Below are positions 23,817-36,541 of a stretch of DNA of 61,999 nucleotides, piece by piece. A program made the translations under genes and the position numbers. The stretch covers positions 1 to 61,999 of the forward strand of contig SVKB01000014.1 in the NCBI GenBank assembly GCA_015068665.1. The letters are read 5' to 3'. How positions within the stretch are numbered: the stretch's first letter is position 1; every line of letters begins with the position of its first letter. The stretch is from Oscillospiraceae bacterium. GTDB taxonomy: Bacteria > Bacillota > Clostridia > UMGS1840 > HGM11507. The notes under the pieces were generated by a model, which saw only the letters and a program-made list of their open reading frames with translations, made no database searches and was not told the origin of the DNA.

Positions 23817-24035
23817 TAATTATTCAACGATTTACAGCCGTCGGGAAGTTATCAGAATTCGTTTTATTTACCTATAACCCTTTAAAACAGTGATTTTTCA
23901 AGGCGGAAGGTTTCGATAATACGAGGTATATCGAAACCGACAACGAAGAAAAAGCCTGTTTTTAAAGGTTAGAGGCGAGTTCAGATAGCTTTTCGACGGC
24001 TGCTGCACCGGAACCAACTGTTATGCCACCTTTGT
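23817..24035 (-). pseudogene. Fragment of the tuf 3' end, split by an insertion
   Basis: ATTATTCAACGATTT (23819-23833) and GCACCGGAACCAACTGTT plus a diverged CCACCTT (24005-24031) match the complement of the last ~50 bases of tuf (24258-24310), in the same order and strand. Between the two halves lies the 168-bp element at 23835-24002, and about nine bases of the tuf sequence are replaced. Confidence 0.65.
23835..24002. mobile_element. MITE-like 168-bp element
   Basis: The ends CAGCCGTCGGGAAGTTATC and GATAGCTTTTCGACGGCTG are inverted repeats (extended to 27 bp with about five mismatches). The whole element can fold into one rod: terminal stem, ACCCTTTAAAACAG with CTGTTTTTAAAGGT, TTTTTC with GAAAAA, the loop AAGGCGGAA / GACAACGAA, and a hairpin GGTTTCGAT...ATCGAAACC. 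There is no coding capacity. A second end of the same type is at 98-123. I could not identify a target-site duplication. Confidence 0.65.
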
Positions 24036-24103
24036 GTTGAATTATAGTCATCTTTAACAGTATCTTATAAAACTTCTATTGTTTTTTATATTCTACTCTT
24101 ATT

Positions 24104-24190
24104 TCGATATGTTTTGCTAAAGCAAAACTCGATATGTGCTTCGCACTCGATATGTTCCTTTGGAACTCGATATGTTGCCTTACGGCAACA
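24104..24190. repeat. CGATATG-linked hairpin array, canonical order
   Basis: TTTTGCTAAAGCAAAA, TGCTTCGCA, TTCCTTTGGAA and TTGCCTTACGGCAA with CTCGATATG linkers: cassettes two to five of the canonical order. It ends 15 bp before the tuf terminator. Confidence 0.85.
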
Positions 24191-24204
24191 AGAAGGACAA
24201 TACA

Positions 24205-24236
24205 TAAAAAAAGAGAGCAGATTTCTCTACTCTCTT
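24205..24236 (-). terminator. tuf terminator
   Basis: On the minus strand AAGAGAG-tagagaaatctg-CTCTCTT followed by a run of T, 21 bp downstream of the tuf stop. Confidence 0.85.
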
Positions 24237-24257
24237 AAAATTTATCGTTATTTACGA

Positions 24258-25460
24258 TTATTCAACGATTTCGGTAACAGCACCGGAACCAACTGTTCTA
24301 CCACCTTCACGAATAGCGAATCTTAATCCTTCTTCGATAGCGATAGGTGTGATTAGTTCAACAGTCATTTCAACGTTATCACCAGGCATGCACATTTCTG
24401 TACCTTCAGGTAATTTGATAACGCCTGTAACGTCAGTTGTTCTGAAGTAGAACTGAGGTCTGTAATCGCTGAAGAATGGCTTATGTCTACCACCTTCATC
24501 TTTGCTTAATACGTAAACCTGAGCCTTGAACTTTTTGTGAGGTGTGATTGTGCCCGGTTTAGCAAGAACCTGACCTCTTTCGATTTCGTTTCTCTGAACA
24601 CCTCTTAAAAGAGCACCGATGTTATCACCAGCTTCAGCATAGTCAAGAAGCTTTCTGAACATTTCGATACCGGTAACAACAACTTTTCTTAATTCATCAG
24701 TTAAACCAACGATTTCAACTTCTTCCTGAATCTTTAACTGACCTCTTTCAACTCTACCTGTAGCAACAGTACCACGACCTGTGATAGAGAATACATCTTC
24801 GACAGGCATTAAGAATGGTAAGTCAGCTTTTCTTTCAGGTGTTGGGATGTAAGAGTCAACCTGTTCCATAAGTTCAAGAATACAAGCGTATTCAGGAGCT
24901 GAAGGATCAGTAGAAGTAGATTCAAGAACTTTTAAGCCTGAACCCTTAATGATAGGAGTATCGTCTCCGGGGAATTCATACTCGGAAAGAAGTTCTCTGA
25001 TTTCCATTTCAACTAATTCTAATAATTCTTCGTCGTCAACCTGGTCAGCCTTGTTCATGAATACAACGATGTAAGGAACGCCAACCTGACGGGATAGAAG
25101 AATGTGTTCCTTTGTCTGAGGCATTGGGCCGTCAGCAGCGGATACAACAAGGATAGCACCGTCCATCTGAGCAGCACCGGTGATCATGTTCTTAACGTAG
25201 TCGGCGTGACCCGGACAGTCAACGTGTGCATAGTGACGGTTGTCAGTTTCATACTCAACGTGAGCAGTAGAGATTGTGATACCTCTTTCTCTTTCTTCAG
25301 GAGCCTTATCGATGTTATCATAAGCTGAGAACTGAGCCTGGCCCTTTAAGCTTAAAACTTTTGTAATAGCAGCTGTTAAAGTGGTCTTACCATGGTCAAC
25401 GTGACCGATTGTACCGATATTAACGTGCGGCTTACTTCTTTCAAATTTTTCCTTTGCCAT
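24258..25460 (-). CDS. tuf: Elongation factor Tu
   Basis: A 400-residue GTPase delivering aminoacyl-tRNA to the ribosome. The P-loop GHVDHGKT is at residues 19-26, [20 protein letters not shown] is switch II, NKAD is the guanine motif, and domains II and III are complete. It is last in the rpsL-rpsG-fusA-tuf series and also has its own promoter in the fusA-tuf gap. Codon use is restricted, as expected for a highly expressed gene. It is the only intact tuf in the window; a 3' fragment lies downstream. Confidence 0.99.
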   Translation of the reverse strand: MAKEKFERSKPHVNIGTIGHVDHGKTTLTAAITKVLSLKGQAQFSAYDNIDKAPEERERGITISTAHVEYETDNRHYAHVDCPGHADYVKNMITGAAQMDGAILVVSAADGPMPQTKEHILLSRQVGVPYIVVFMNKADQVDDEELLELVEMEIRELLSEYEFPGDDTPIIKGSGLKVLESTSTDPSAPEYACILELMEQVDSYIPTPERKADLPFLMPVEDVFSITGRGTVATGRVERGQLKIQEEVEIVGLTDELRKVVVTGIEMFRKLLDYAEAGDNIGALLRGVQRNEIERGQVLAKPGTITPHKKFKAQVYVLSKDEGGRHKPFFSDYRPQFYFRTTDVTGVIKLPEGTEMCMPGDNVEMTVELITPIAIEEGLRFAIREGGRTVGSGAVTEIVE

Positions 25461-25481
25461 TTTAAAATTCCTCCTTTTTCA

Positions 25482-25554
25482 GGCACCGGGGGGGATACAC
25501 CCCCCATGCCACAGTTTATAAATACATTATAATAAATTTTTTGTTAAATTGCAA
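25482..25554 (-). promoter_or_regulatory. tuf promoter and GC-rich leader hairpin
   Basis: -35 TTGCAA (25549-25554), 17 bp, -10 TATAAT (25526-25531). The leader then forms a hairpin, GGCATGGGGGG-tgtat-CCCCCCC..TGCC (25482-25510), just before the SD AAAGGAGG. No T tract follows, so it is more likely a stabiliser or protein-binding stem than a terminator. Confidence 0.75.
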
Positions 25555-25559
25555 GACTT

Positions 25560-27644
25560 TTATTCATCTTTTTTAGTTCTTGCAGAAATAATTTTTTCGC
25601 CTACAGACTTAGGAACTTCTTCGAAGTGAGAAGGCTCCATGGAGTAGTTACCTCTACCCTGAGTCTTGGAACGAAGATCAGTTGCATAACCGAACATTTC
25701 TGAAAGCGGAACAAATGCATTGATCTGCTGAGCACCCTGACGAGCTTCCATACCTTCAAGACGACCTCTTCTGGAGTTGATATCACCGATAACATCGCCC
25801 ATGTATTCTTCAGGAACGATAACAACAACCTTCATGATAGGCTCTAAAAGAACAGGATCTGCCTTCTTACAGCCTTCCTTGAATGCCATTGAACCGGCAA
25901 TCTTAAACGCCATTTCAGAGGAGTCAACTTCGTGGTAGGATCCATCGTAAAGGACAACCTTAACGTCAACTACATTGTAGCCTGCAAGTACACCGCTTTC
26001 CATAGCGCCCTGGATACCTGCATCAACAGCAGGGATGTATTCCTTAGGAATAGCACCGCCGACAATCTTGTTTTCAAAGATGTAGCCTGTTCCGGGTTCC
26101 TGTGGGATGATTTCAAGGTAAACGTGACCGTACTGACCTTTACCACCGGACTGTCTTGCATATTTGTGTTCGATTTTAACTTCTTTTCTGATTGTTTCTT
26201 TGTAAGAAACCTGAGGCTTACCAACGTTTGCTTCAACCTTGAATTCTCTTAACAGTCTGTCAACGATAATTTCAAGATGAAGCTCACCCATACCTGCGAT
26301 GATGGTCTGACCTGTTTCATCGTCTGTGTAGGTCTTGAAGGTTGGATCCTCTTCAGCAAGCTTAGCAAGGGCAATACCCATCTTTTCCTGGCCTGCCTTT
26401 GTTTTTGGCTCTATAGCAACTCTGATAACGGGATCAGGGAATTCCATAGATTCAAGTATAATAGGATGCGCTTCATCACAAAGAGTATCACCTGTTGTTG
26501 TGTTTTTGAAACCAACACCGGCAGCGATATCGCCTGAGTAAACCATTTCGATATCTTCTCTGTGGTTAGCGTGCATCTGAAGAATTCTTCCGATTCTTTC
26601 TTTGTTGTTCTTTGTAGAGTTAAGGATACCGGAGCCTGATTTTAATGTTCCGGAGTAAACTCTGAAGAAGCATAGTCTTCCAACATAAGGGTCAGTCATA
26701 ATCTTGAATGCTAACGCAGAGAATGGAGCGTTATCATCAGCAGGTCTGTCCTGCTCTTCGTCTGTACCGGGAACAATACCCTTGATAGCAGGGATATCTG
26801 TTGGTGCAGGCATAAAGTCGATTACGGCGTCAAGAAGCTTCTGAACGCCCTTATTTCTATAGGAAGTACCGCAAAGTACAGGAACAACCTTGTTATCAAT
26901 TGTACCCTGTCTTAATGCTTTTTTAATTTCGTCAGCTGTGATTTCTTCGCCCTCAAGATATTTCATCATAAGTTCTTCATCAAGCTCAGCAACAGCTTCC
27001 AACAGATTTACTCTGTATTCTTCAGCCATTTCAACCATATCCGCAGGAATTTCTTCCACACGCATATCGTTACCCATTTCATCATAGTAAACATCAGCGG
27101 TCATTGTAACTAAGTCAACAATACCTTTGAATGTATCCTCTGAGCCGATTGGTAACTGAATGGGTACTGCATTACAGGATAATCTGTCCTTCATCATGGT
27201 CACAACATTAAAGAAGTCTGCGCCCATAATGTCCATTTTATTAACGTAAGCCATACGGGGAACTCCGTATTTATCAGCCTGACGCCAAACGGTTTCTGAC
27301 TGTGGTTCAACTCCGCCTTTTGCGCAGAATACAGTAACAGAGCCGTCAAGAACTCTCAGAGAACGCTCAACTTCAACTGTGAAGTCAACGTGTCCCGGAG
27401 TATCAATGATATTGATTCTGTGGCCTTTCCACTGAGCCGTTGTAGCAGCGGAGGTAATGGTGATACCTCTTTCCTGCTCCTGTTCCATCCAGTCCATGGT
27501 AGCTCCACCCTCGTGAGTTTCACCAACCTTATGAACTCTACCTGTATAATAAAGAATTCTTTCGGTAGTAGTGGTTTTACCGGCGTCAATATGTGCCATA
27601 ATACCAATATTTCTTGTTTTTTCTAAAGTAAATGCTCTTGGCAC
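25560..27644 (-). CDS. fusA: Elongation factor G
   Basis: A 694-residue translocase GTPase. P-loop [19 protein letters not shown], switch [23 protein letters not shown] and the NKMD motif lead into domains II-V, which end at [13 protein letters not shown]. The start is GTG 27644, after AAAGGAGGAAATA. It drives tRNA-mRNA translocation and, with RRF, ribosome recycling. The standard bacterial order with rpsG and tuf supports canonical EF-G rather than a paralogue. Confidence 0.98.
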   Translation of the reverse strand: MPRAFTLEKTRNIGIMAHIDAGKTTTTERILYYTGRVHKVGETHEGGATMDWMEQEQERGITITSAATTAQWKGHRINIIDTPGHVDFTVEVERSLRVLDGSVTVFCAKGGVEPQSETVWRQADKYGVPRMAYVNKMDIMGADFFNVVTMMKDRLSCNAVPIQLPIGSEDTFKGIVDLVTMTADVYYDEMGNDMRVEEIPADMVEMAEEYRVNLLEAVAELDEELMMKYLEGEEITADEIKKALRQGTIDNKVVPVLCGTSYRNKGVQKLLDAVIDFMPAPTDIPAIKGIVPGTDEEQDRPADDNAPFSALAFKIMTDPYVGRLCFFRVYSGTLKSGSGILNSTKNNKERIGRILQMHANHREDIEMVYSGDIAAGVGFKNTTTGDTLCDEAHPIILESMEFPDPVIRVAIEPKTKAGQEKMGIALAKLAEEDPTFKTYTDDETGQTIIAGMGELHLEIIVDRLLREFKVEANVGKPQVSYKETIRKEVKIEHKYARQSGGKGQYGHVYLEIIPQEPGTGYIFENKIVGGAIPKEYIPAVDAGIQGAMESGVLAGYNVVDVKVVLYDGSYHEVDSSEMAFKIAGSMAFKEGCKKADPVLLEPIMKVVVIVPEEYMGDVIGDINSRRGRLEGMEARQGAQQINAFVPLSEMFGYATDLRSKTQGRGNYSMEPSHFEEVPKSVGEKIISARTKKDE

Positions 27645-27667
27645 AAGTATTTCCTCCTTTTATAGGA

Positions 27668-28165
<498 letters not shown>

Positions 28166-28307
28166 TTATCGCAGGTACTCAATGACTAATTCACTGTTAG
28201 CACTTTTTATGCGCTTATCAAATGTAATTAAATATACATAACAAACTAAAAAGTACTAAGACACCTATAACCTTTAAATTATTTTTTTAATTAGTTTTTT
28301 GGCTGAA

Positions 28308-28727
28308 TTACTTAGCAGCCTTTGGTCTTTTTGCACCGTACTTGGATCTTGACTGGTTTCTGTTAGCCACACCTGCGGTATCAAGTGTACCTCTGATGAT
28401 GTGATAACGAACACCCGGCAAGTCCTTAACTCTACCACCTCTTATAAGAACAACACTGTGCTCCTGAAGGTTGTGACCAATACCCGGAATGTATGAAGAA
28501 ACTTCGATTCCGTTTGTAAGTCTTACTCTGGCAATTTTTCTTAAAGCTGAGTTAGGCTTTTTAGGTGTTGTAGTCTTAACTGATGTACAAACACCTCTCT
28601 TCTGAGGAGAGTTCTGGTCTGTAGGTAGCTTCTTTAAGGTATTAAGACCTTTTAGAAGAGCGGGAGCTGTCGATTTCTTAGCAAGCGACTTTCTTCCGTT
28701 TCTTACCAACTGATTAAATGTAGGCAT
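28308..28727 (-). CDS. rpsL: 30S ribosomal protein S12
   Basis: 139 residues. The decoding-centre motif [12 protein letters not shown] and [15 protein letters not shown] are unmodified, so no streptomycin-resistance substitution is seen at the classical lysines. The 169-bp gap to rpsG is longer than usual and holds no obvious gene or terminator. Confidence 0.98.
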   Translation of the reverse strand: MPTFNQLVRNGRKSLAKKSTAPALLKGLNTLKKLPTDQNSPQKRGVCTSVKTTTPKKPNSALRKIARVRLTNGIEVSSYIPGIGHNLQEHSVVLIRGGRVKDLPGVRYHIIRGTLDTAGVANRNQSRSKYGAKRPKAAK

Positions 28728-28797
28728 CTTCTGATTTCACCTCCTGTGTTTATTATATATATTTAAAGAAAAACTTTAAATCGTACTGAAAGCTCTG

Positions 28798-29040
28798 TTA
28801 TTTTACGATTACCGCCATAGAGGCTGCAATCTTTATGTTACAGGCACGTCCAAGCTCTGATGATGAGGGTACTTCCTTTATTTCAATACCCAGCTCTCTG
28901 CACTTTTTAACGGGCAATGCCGTAACCGAAGGGTCGGCATCCAGAGCCACAAACAGCTTTAAGACGATACCTTTATCTATCGCCTTTAATGTTTGCTTAA
29001 CGCCAACCTGTATTTTTGAATCTGATAATTCTGAAAGCAT
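28798..29040 (-). CDS. L7Ae-like K-turn RNA-binding protein (YbxF-type)
   Basis: 80 residues, shorter than archaeal L7Ae. VKQTLKAIDKGIVLKLFVALDADPS is the RNA-binding helix and loop, and ELGRACNIKIAASMAVI is the C-terminal helix typical of bacterial YbxF/YlxQ proteins. In Firmicutes this gene stands between rpoC and rpsL, as here. These proteins bind kink-turn RNA; the cellular role is poorly known. Confidence 0.92.
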   Translation of the reverse strand: MLSELSDSKIQVGVKQTLKAIDKGIVLKLFVALDADPSVTALPVKKCRELGIEIKEVPSSSELGRACNIKIAASMAVIVK

Positions 29041-29052
29041 TTTTACCTCTTT

Positions 29053-29121
29053 GCCGGGGGCTCGGAATTACTCGAACCCCCGCCAATGTACTATTTTATA
29101 TTATTTAGTCCGAAATGTCAA
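29053..29121 (-). promoter_or_regulatory. Promoter and leader hairpin of the str operon
   Basis: -35 TTGACA (29116-29121), 17 bp, -10 TAAAAT (29093-29098). The leader holds GGCGGGGGTTCG-agtaatt-CCGAGCCCCCGGC (29053-29083), close to the SD of the L7Ae-like gene. It gives the ribosomal genes a start independent of rpoBC. Confidence 0.8.
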
Positions 29122-29138
29122 CACTTTTTTTTAGTGCA

Positions 29139-32100
29139 CTATTCTTCGTCCTCAATCCCTGCTTCCGAATTGATAGCATAACCGAAATCTCTGTAGTTGC
29201 TCATTCCGGTACCTGCAGGGATAAGCTTACCGATGATAACATTTTCCTTAAGACCGATTAACGGATCGGATTTACCCTTGATTGCAGCTTCGGTAAGAAC
29301 TCTTGTGGTTTCCTGGAAGGAAGCGGCAGACAGGAAGGACTCGGTAGCAAGTGATGCCTTGGTGATACCAAGCAGAATAACATTACCTGTTGCAGGAGTT
29401 TTGCCTTCTTTTTTCAGTGCTTCGTTTGTAAATGCAAACTCAAGACTGTCAACAAGGCTTCCTGTTAAGAAATCGGAATCGCCGTTATCCTCAACTCTTA
29501 CCTTTCTCATCATCTGTCTTACAATAACCTCGACATGCTTATCGTTGATATCAACGCCCTGGTTTCTGTAAACCATCTGAACTTCCTTAAGAAGATATTT
29601 CCATACTGCTTCGGGACCTAAAACTCTTAAGATATCGTGTGGGAAGATTGAACCGCCTGTCAACGGATCGCCCTTCTTAACCTGATCACCGTCGCTAACC
29701 TTTATATCATAGCCGTAGGCAATGGAGTAGGTTTCCTTTTCTCCGTCAGCTGCCTGAACGGTTATCTCTCTGCCCTTCTTGGTTTCGGCATATTTAACCA
29801 CACCGTCAAGGTCGGAGATAATTGCATATTTCTTCGGTCTTCTTGCTTCAAATAATTCTTCGATTCTCGGAAGACCCTGAGTGATATCGTCACCCGCAAC
29901 ACCACCGGAGTGGAAGGTTCTCATTGTAAGCTGTGTACCGGGCTCACCGATAGACTGAGCAGCAATGATACCAACGGATTCACCGATATTAACTCTTTCG
30001 TTTGTTGCAAGGTTCTTACCGTAACACTTAGCACATACACCGTGTCTTAAGTGACAGCCAAGCACTGAACGGATTTTAACCTCTTTTATACCTGCATCGC
30101 AGATTTTCTTTGCGATTGCTTCGGTAATCATAGTATCCTTATCAACTAAAAGGTTGCCCTTTTCATCGTATAAGTCTTCAAGAACGTATCTGCCTCTTAA
30201 TCTTTCCTCTAAGGATTCAAGAACACGGTTACCGTCCATAATATCATTAACAATGATACCCTCGTCTGTTCCGCAGTCCTCATCACGGATGATGATATCC
30301 TGGGAAACGTCAACAAGTCTTCTTGTTAAGTAACCTGAGTCGGCAGTTCTTAAAGCGGTATCCGCAAGACCCTTTCTCGCACCACGGGTGGAGATAAAGT
30401 ATTCCAGGATGTTAAGACCTTCACGGAAGTTCGCTCTGATTGGAATTTCGATTGCCTTACCGGTTGTGTTAGCCATAAGACCACGCATACCTGCAAGCTG
30501 TCTTATCTGGTTAACGCTACCTCTCGCACCGGAGTTAGCCATCATGAATATAGGATTGAATTTATCAAGACCGTTCATCAGCGCCTTGGTTACCTTGTCT
30601 GTGGTCTTTGTCCACTCCTCGATAACAAGGTTATATCTTTCCTCATCGGAGATAAGACCACGTCTGAACTGCTTGGTAATTGCAAGAACATTCTTTTCGG
30701 CTTCATCAATGTAGCCCTTCTTCTCCTTCGGAACAACCATATCCGATACACTTACGGTTACGGCGCCGCGGGTAGAATACTTAAAGCCTAAAGCCTTGAT
30801 TTCATCAAGCACTCCTACAGTATCTGTAGTACCGTGCTCTCTTATGCAGGCATCAATGATTTTGCCCAGCATTTTTTTATCTGCAGGAACTGTGATTTCA
30901 AGGTCGAAATAGGTTTCGGGGATAACACCGTCAACAATTTCTCTGTTCTTGAACTTAAGATCCTGTGGGATATTTTCATTGAAGATAATCTGACCAACGG
31001 TTGCATCGATTATCTTTGACTTCATCTGCCCGTCAATTTCCTTGTAATTTCTTACCTTGATTGGTGCGTGAAGTCCTACAGCTTTATTGTCATAAGCTAA
31101 GATTGCTTCTCTGAAATCAGCAAATATTTTGCCTGCGCCCGGTTCATTTTCGTCAACTACAGTTAAGTAGTAACTGCCAAGAATCATATCCTGGGTTGGA
31201 ACGGTTACCGGCTTACCGTCCTGAGGCTTTAACAGGTTGTTTGCAGAAAGCATCAGGAATCTTGCTTCTGCCTGTGCCTCTGCGGACAAAGGAACGTGAA
31301 CAGCCATCTGGTCACCGTCAAAGTCGGCGTTATAAGCTGTACATACAAGCGGATGAAGCTTCAGAGCTCTTCCTTCAACCAAAACGGGTTCGAATGCCTG
31401 GATACCAAGTCTGTGAAGTGTGGGAGCACGGTTTAAAAGTACCGGATGCTCTTTGATAACCTCTTCCAAGATATCCCATACCTCGTCACGAACTCTTTCA
31501 ACCATTCTCTTGGCACTCTTTATGTTGTGTGCCTTGCCCTTCTGAACAAGACTCTTCATAACGAAGGGCTTGAACAGCTCAAGTGCCATTTCCTTAGGCA
31601 GACCGCACTGATAAAGCTTAAGTGTAGGTCCTACAACGATAACCGAACGGCCCGAGTAGTCAACACGCTTACCAAGTAAGTTCTGTCTGAAACGGCCCTG
31701 CTTACCTTTCAGTAAGTCAGATAAAGATTTCAGAGGACGGTTACCCGGTCCCACAACAGGCTTGCCGCGTCTGCCGTTATCAATAAGGGCGTCAACAGCC
31801 TCCTGAAGCATTCTCTTTTCGTTTCTTACGATAATATCAGGAGCTTTAAGCTCAAGTAATTTCTTAAGACGGTTATTTCTGTTGATAACACGTCTGTATA
31901 AATCGTTTAAGTCGCTGGCAGCGAATCTTCCGCCGTCCAACTGAACCATAGGTCTTAAATCGGGCGGAATAACCGGAACAACATCCAGAATCATCCATTC
32001 AGGCTTGTTTCCGGATACTCTGAAGGCTTCAACAGCCTCCATTGTCTTTATAAGCTTAGCCTTTCTCTGGCCGGTAGCAGTCTGAAGCTCTTCTTTGATA

Positions 32101-32669
32101 TCCTCGCTCATTTTGTCAAGGTCAATATTCATTAAAAGCTCTTTGATTGCCTGAGCGCCCATGTCGGCTTTGAACTTATCACCGAATTTTTCTCTTGCCT
32201 TCTTGTATTCCTCGTCGGAAAGCACCTGCTTTTCAGCAAGGCCTGTTTTACCCGGGTCGGTTACAACATAAGCGGCAAAGTAAAGTATTTTTTCAAGTGT
32301 TTTCGGAGAAATGTCAAGTAAAAGTCCCATTCTGCTGGGAGTTCCCTTGAAATACCAGATATGGGAAACGGGAGTTGCAAGCTCAATATGCCCCATTCTT
32401 TCACGTCTTACCTTGGAACGGGTAACCTCAACACCGCAACGGTCACAGATTACACCCTTATATCTGATTCTTTTATATTTACCGCAGTGACATTCCCAGT
32501 CCTTCTGAGGACCGAATACCTTTTCGCAGAACAAACCGTCCTTTTCAGGCTTCTGAGTTCTGTAGTTGATGGTTTCGGGCTTTTTAACCTCACCGTAGGA
32601 CCATTCTCTGATTTTTTCAGGGGATGCCAAGCCGATTTTTATTTTTTCAAAACTGTTAAATTCAACCAT
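29139..32669 (-). CDS. rpoC: RNA polymerase subunit beta'
   Basis: 1176 residues. Near the N terminus is the zinc ribbon [20 protein letters not shown]. The catalytic magnesium loop is [15 protein letters not shown], and the trigger loop region is [18 protein letters not shown]. There is no large lineage insertion; the length is normal for Firmicutes. It is 35 bp behind rpoB. Confidence 0.99.
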   Translation of the reverse strand: MVEFNSFEKIKIGLASPEKIREWSYGEVKKPETINYRTQKPEKDGLFCEKVFGPQKDWECHCGKYKRIRYKGVICDRCGVEVTRSKVRRERMGHIELATPVSHIWYFKGTPSRMGLLLDISPKTLEKILYFAAYVVTDPGKTGLAEKQVLSDEEYKKAREKFGDKFKADMGAQAIKELLMNIDLDKMSEDIKEELQTATGQRKAKLIKTMEAVEAFRVSGNKPEWMILDVVPVIPPDLRPMVQLDGGRFAASDLNDLYRRVINRNNRLKKLLELKAPDIIVRNEKRMLQEAVDALIDNGRRGKPVVGPGNRPLKSLSDLLKGKQGRFRQNLLGKRVDYSGRSVIVVGPTLKLYQCGLPKEMALELFKPFVMKSLVQKGKAHNIKSAKRMVERVRDEVWDILEEVIKEHPVLLNRAPTLHRLGIQAFEPVLVEGRALKLHPLVCTAYNADFDGDQMAVHVPLSAEAQAEARFLMLSANNLLKPQDGKPVTVPTQDMILGSYYLTVVDENEPGAGKIFADFREAILAYDNKAVGLHAPIKVRNYKEIDGQMKSKIIDATVGQIIFNENIPQDLKFKNREIVDGVIPETYFDLEITVPADKKMLGKIIDACIREHGTTDTVGVLDEIKALGFKYSTRGAVTVSVSDMVVPKEKKGYIDEAEKNVLAITKQFRRGLISDEERYNLVIEEWTKTTDKVTKALMNGLDKFNPIFMMANSGARGSVNQIRQLAGMRGLMANTTGKAIEIPIRANFREGLNILEYFISTRGARKGLADTALRTADSGYLTRRLVDVSQDIIIRDEDCGTDEGIIVNDIMDGNRVLESLEERLRGRYVLEDLYDEKGNLLVDKDTMITEAIAKKICDAGIKEVKIRSVLGCHLRHGVCAKCYGKNLATNERVNIGESVGIIAAQSIGEPGTQLTMRTFHSGGVAGDDITQGLPRIEELFEARRPKKYAIISDLDGVVKYAETKKGREITVQAADGEKETYSIAYGYDIKVSDGDQVKKGDPLTGGSIFPHDILRVLGPEAVWKYLLKEVQMVYRNQGVDINDKHVEVIVRQMMRKVRVEDNGDSDFLTGSLVDSLEFAFTNEALKKEGKTPATGNVILLGITKASLATESFLSAASFQETTRVLTEAAIKGKSDPLIGLKENVIIGKLIPAGTGMSNYRDFGYAINSEAGIEDEE

Positions 32670-32704
32670 TTAATATGCTCCCTCCTATTTTTTACGGAAA
32701 TAGT

Positions 32705-35700
32705 TTATTCCTCTTCGTCAAGGATAGCGTCAATGTCCTCATCGTCCTCAATGATAACATCCTCTTCAAACTCTTCGGTATAATCATCCGAAATTTCTTC
32801 TTCAACGTCGTCTAAATCTATTTCCTGATCATCCTCGGTGTCATCATCCTCAATACTGTCTTCCTTCATAGCGTACTTAACAAGGTCTTCCTCGTTTTCA
32901 ACAGAACGCATTGTAGGAGCAACATCGTCATCGGTATCTCTTAAGTTGATTTCTTCATCGTTTGCGGCATAAACCTTCATATCAAGGCCTAAGCTCTGAA
33001 GCTCCTTAATAAGAACCTTAAAGGATTCGGGAACACCCGGACGGGGAATATTTTCACCCTTAATGATTGCTTCATAGGTCTTAACACGGCCGAGAATATC
33101 GTCCGACTTAACTGTTAAGATTTCCTGAAGGGTATAAGCAGCACCGTAAGCTTCAAGTGCCCAAACTTCCATTTCACCGAATCTCTGACCGCCGAACTGG
33201 GCTTTACCGCCAAGAGGCTGCTGAGTAACAAGTGAGTAAGGACCTGTTGAACGGGCATGAATCTTGTCATCAACAAGATGATGCAGCTTTAACATATACA
33301 TGATACCGACTGTAACGCGGTTATCAAAGGGTTCGCCGGTTCTACCGTCATAAAGAACGGTCTTACCGTCTTCAGCATAGCCTGCTTTAACAAGTGTTCT
33401 GGCAATGTCATCCTCGTTTGCACCGTCAAATACAGGTGTTGCTATATTAAGGCCGAGAGCTCTTGCTGCATATCCTAAATGCACCTCAAGCACCTGACCG
33501 ATATTCATACGGCTTGGTACGCCAAGCGGGTTAAGAACAATATCAAGTGTTGTACCGTCAGGTAAGTACGGCATATCCTCTTCAGGTAAAATACGGGAAA
33601 TAACACCCTTGTTACCGTGACGGCCCGCCATCTTGTCACCAACAGAGATTTTTCTCTTCTGGGCAATGCTTACACGCACGATCATATTTACCCCGGGAGC
33701 CATTTCGTTATCGTTTTCCTTGGTAAATACCTTAACATCAACGATAATACCTGCTTCACCGTGAGGAACTCTTAAGGAGGTATCTCTTACCTCTCTTGCC
33801 TTTTCACCGAAGATTGCACGAAGAAGTCTTTCTTCGCTGGTTACCTCGGTTTCACCCTTAGGAGAAACCTTACCTACTAAGATATCGCCGGGTCTTACTT
33901 CGGCACCGATTCTTATGATACCTCTTTCGTCAAGATCCTTTAAGGCATCCTCACCAACGTTCGGAATGTCTCTTGTGATTTCTTCGGGACCAAGCTTGGT
34001 ATCTCTTGCTTCGGTTTCGTATTTTTCAAGATGTATAGATGTGAATACATCCTCTTTTACAATTCTTTCGTTGATAAGAATAGCATCCTCGTAGTTATAA
34101 CCTTCCCAGGTCATAAAGCCTATTAATACATTCTTACCAAGAGCAATTTCACCGTTACAGGTGGAAGGACCGTCAGCAACAACCTGACCCTTTTTAACCT
34201 TTTCACCAACCTTGACAACAGGTCTCTGGTTGATACAGGTGGACTGGTTGGAGCGCTTGAACTTAATTAAGTCGTAGTCATAAACCTTCTTGTCCTTACC
34301 GGTGATGGTGATATGGTCGCCGCTTACCTTGGTAACGGTACCGTCACACTCGGAAAGAACAACAACTCCCGAGTCAACAGCTGCGGAATATTCCATACCT
34401 GTTGCAATGATAGGAGCCTGTGCCTTAAGAAGGGGCACACTCTGACGCTGCATGTTGGAGCCCATCAGAGCACGGTTAGCGTCATCGTTTTCTAAGAAAG
34501 GTATCATAGCGGTTGCAACAGATACAACCTGCTTTGGTGATACGTCCATATAGTCAACCTTGGAAGCTTCAATTTCCAGGAATTCGTCTCTTCTTCTTGC
34601 GGTAACACGTTCGTTAACAAATCTGCCATCCTTATCAAGAGGCTCGTTTGCCTGAGCGATAATGTAATTATCCTCAACGTCCGCTGTCATATATTCCACA
34701 TCCTCGGTAACTCTGCCGGTTGCCTTATCAACCTTTCTGTAAGGTGCTTCGATAAAGCCGTAGTCATTAACTATACCGTAGGTGGAAAGTGAACCGATAA
34801 GACCGATGTTCGGACCTTCAGGAGATTCGATAGGACACATACGTCCGTAATGGGTATGGTGAACGTCTCGCACCTCGAAGCCCGCTCTATCTCTTGAAAG
34901 ACCGCCGGGACCCAGTGCAGAAAGTCTTCTCTTGTGAGTAAGCTCTGCCAAAGGATTGGTCTGATCCATAAACTGAGACAGCTGGGAGTTTCCGAAGAAC
35001 TCCTTAACAGCGGCTGTTATAGGTCTGATATTTATAAGTGTGTTCGGAGCTACAGTATCCATTTCCTGCTGAGTTATCATTCTTTCCTTGATAGCTCTTG
35101 CCATTCTTGTAAAGCCGACTCTTACCTGATTCTGTAAAAGCTCGCCTACTGAACGAAGTCTTCTGTTTCCAAGATGGTCGATATCGTCTTCCTTACCGAT
35201 ACCGTGAACTATTGTAAGATGATAGTTGAAGGTAGCAAGAATATCTTCAACCGTAACATTTTTAGGCATAAGATATTTTTTATTCTTAAGGATTTCCTGT
35301 AGAGTTTCCTCTTCATTCTTACCCTCTGCCTCGCATCTGTCCATAATTTCCTTTAATACGGAATACTTAACCTGCTCGTTGATAACCGAAGTATCGGCAT
35401 TTTCATAGAAATATGTGATATCACAGGTATCGTTGGACATAATGTTAACTTCCTTACCCTCTGAATCAAGAACGGTAATAAGGTTAACAGGCGATTTATC
35501 AATAAAAATAAGTGTTTCTCTTGTTAAAACATCCCCTGCGGAGGCTAAAAGCTCACCGGTTGCAGGACACACTACATCCTTTGCAAGAGTTAAGCCTATA
35601 GCTCTGTTTTCAAAGGAAAGCTTTTTATTGTATTTATATCTTCCCACTCTGCCAAGATCGTATCTTCTGGGATCAAAGAACAGATTGTTAAGAAGTGACT

Positions 35701-36538
35701 GGGCACTTGATGCAGAGAAGGGCTCACCGGGTCTTAATTTCTTATAGATTTCTTCAAGACCTGTTATATAGTCGGTGGTGGTATCCTTATCAAGTGTGGA
35801 AAGGATCAGAGGATCTTCACCGAACATAGCTCTGATTTCTTCGTTTGTTTCGGTATTTAAGAACTTTCTTACCACACCGTCATCGCTGATCTGATGAGAA
35901 AGAGCTCTTAAAAGGGCGGTTGCAGGAACCTTTCTTTCTCTGTCAATTCTAACGGTAAATATATCATTTGTATCAGTTTCAAATTCAATCCATGCACCAC
36001 GGTTAGGAATCATTGTGGAGGAGAAAAGCTGTTTGCCCGACTTATCTCTTACCATAGCAAAATAAACACCCGGAGATCTTACCAGCTGGCTGACAATAAC
36101 TCTCTCCGCGCCGTTTATAATAAATGTTCCGGATTCGGTCATAAGAGGGAATTCACCCATAAAGATTTCGCTTTCCTTGGCTTCGCCTGTTTCTCTGTTA
36201 ACAAGACGCACCTTTGCCTTGGTAGGAACAGCGTAAGTTGTTTCTCTTATTTTTGTTTCAGCAAGAGAATACTTAGGCTCATCTTCAAATCTGAAATCGA
36301 AAAATTCAATATAGTGTGTGCTTCCGCTTGCTCCCTTATCCTTGATTGGATCATAAGCACCGATTTCAGGGCTTATGGGGCCGATCTCTTCAATTACCTC
36401 TTCGATACCGAGAGTCTTGAACCATTCGTAGGATTTTTTCTGAATCTCAATAAGATTCGGCGGAGCTAACACCTCATCAATTTTTGAAAAGTTAAGTCTT
36501 TCAACTTTTCCGTAATTTACAGGATGTGCCACATTCAT
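32705..36538 (-). CDS. rpoB: RNA polymerase subunit beta
   Basis: About 1277 residues; ATG 36538 is preferred over an overlapping GTG within the SD. The rifampicin pocket ([35 protein letters not shown]) is wild-type, and the active-site [10 protein letters not shown] segment is present. Beyond the usual C terminus is a strongly acidic tail of about 60 residues ([20 protein letters not shown] and onward), unlike the short beta tails of most bacteria. No rplJ/rplL precede it; it has its own promoter. Confidence 0.99.
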   Translation of the reverse strand: MNVAHPVNYGKVERLNFSKIDEVLAPPNLIEIQKKSYEWFKTLGIEEVIEEIGPISPEIGAYDPIKDKGASGSTHYIEFFDFRFEDEPKYSLAETKIRETTYAVPTKAKVRLVNRETGEAKESEIFMGEFPLMTESGTFIINGAERVIVSQLVRSPGVYFAMVRDKSGKQLFSSTMIPNRGAWIEFETDTNDIFTVRIDRERKVPATALLRALSHQISDDGVVRKFLNTETNEEIRAMFGEDPLILSTLDKDTTTDYITGLEEIYKKLRPGEPFSASSAQSLLNNLFFDPRRYDLGRVGRYKYNKKLSFENRAIGLTLAKDVVCPATGELLASAGDVLTRETLIFIDKSPVNLITVLDSEGKEVNIMSNDTCDITYFYENADTSVINEQVKYSVLKEIMDRCEAEGKNEEETLQEILKNKKYLMPKNVTVEDILATFNYHLTIVHGIGKEDDIDHLGNRRLRSVGELLQNQVRVGFTRMARAIKERMITQQEMDTVAPNTLINIRPITAAVKEFFGNSQLSQFMDQTNPLAELTHKRRLSALGPGGLSRDRAGFEVRDVHHTHYGRMCPIESPEGPNIGLIGSLSTYGIVNDYGFIEAPYRKVDKATGRVTEDVEYMTADVEDNYIIAQANEPLDKDGRFVNERVTARRRDEFLEIEASKVDYMDVSPKQVVSVATAMIPFLENDDANRALMGSNMQRQSVPLLKAQAPIIATGMEYSAAVDSGVVVLSECDGTVTKVSGDHITITGKDKKVYDYDLIKFKRSNQSTCINQRPVVKVGEKVKKGQVVADGPSTCNGEIALGKNVLIGFMTWEGYNYEDAILINERIVKEDVFTSIHLEKYETEARDTKLGPEEITRDIPNVGEDALKDLDERGIIRIGAEVRPGDILVGKVSPKGETEVTSEERLLRAIFGEKAREVRDTSLRVPHGEAGIIVDVKVFTKENDNEMAPGVNMIVRVSIAQKRKISVGDKMAGRHGNKGVISRILPEEDMPYLPDGTTLDIVLNPLGVPSRMNIGQVLEVHLGYAARALGLNIATPVFDGANEDDIARTLVKAGYAEDGKTVLYDGRTGEPFDNRVTVGIMYMLKLHHLVDDKIHARSTGPYSLVTQQPLGGKAQFGGQRFGEMEVWALEAYGAAYTLQEILTVKSDDILGRVKTYEAIIKGENIPRPGVPESFKVLIKELQSLGLDMKVYAANDEEINLRDTDDDVAPTMRSVENEEDLVKYAMKEDSIEDDDTEDDQEIDLDDVEEEISDDYTEEFEEDVIIEDDEDIDAILDEEE

Positions 36539-36541
36539 CAC

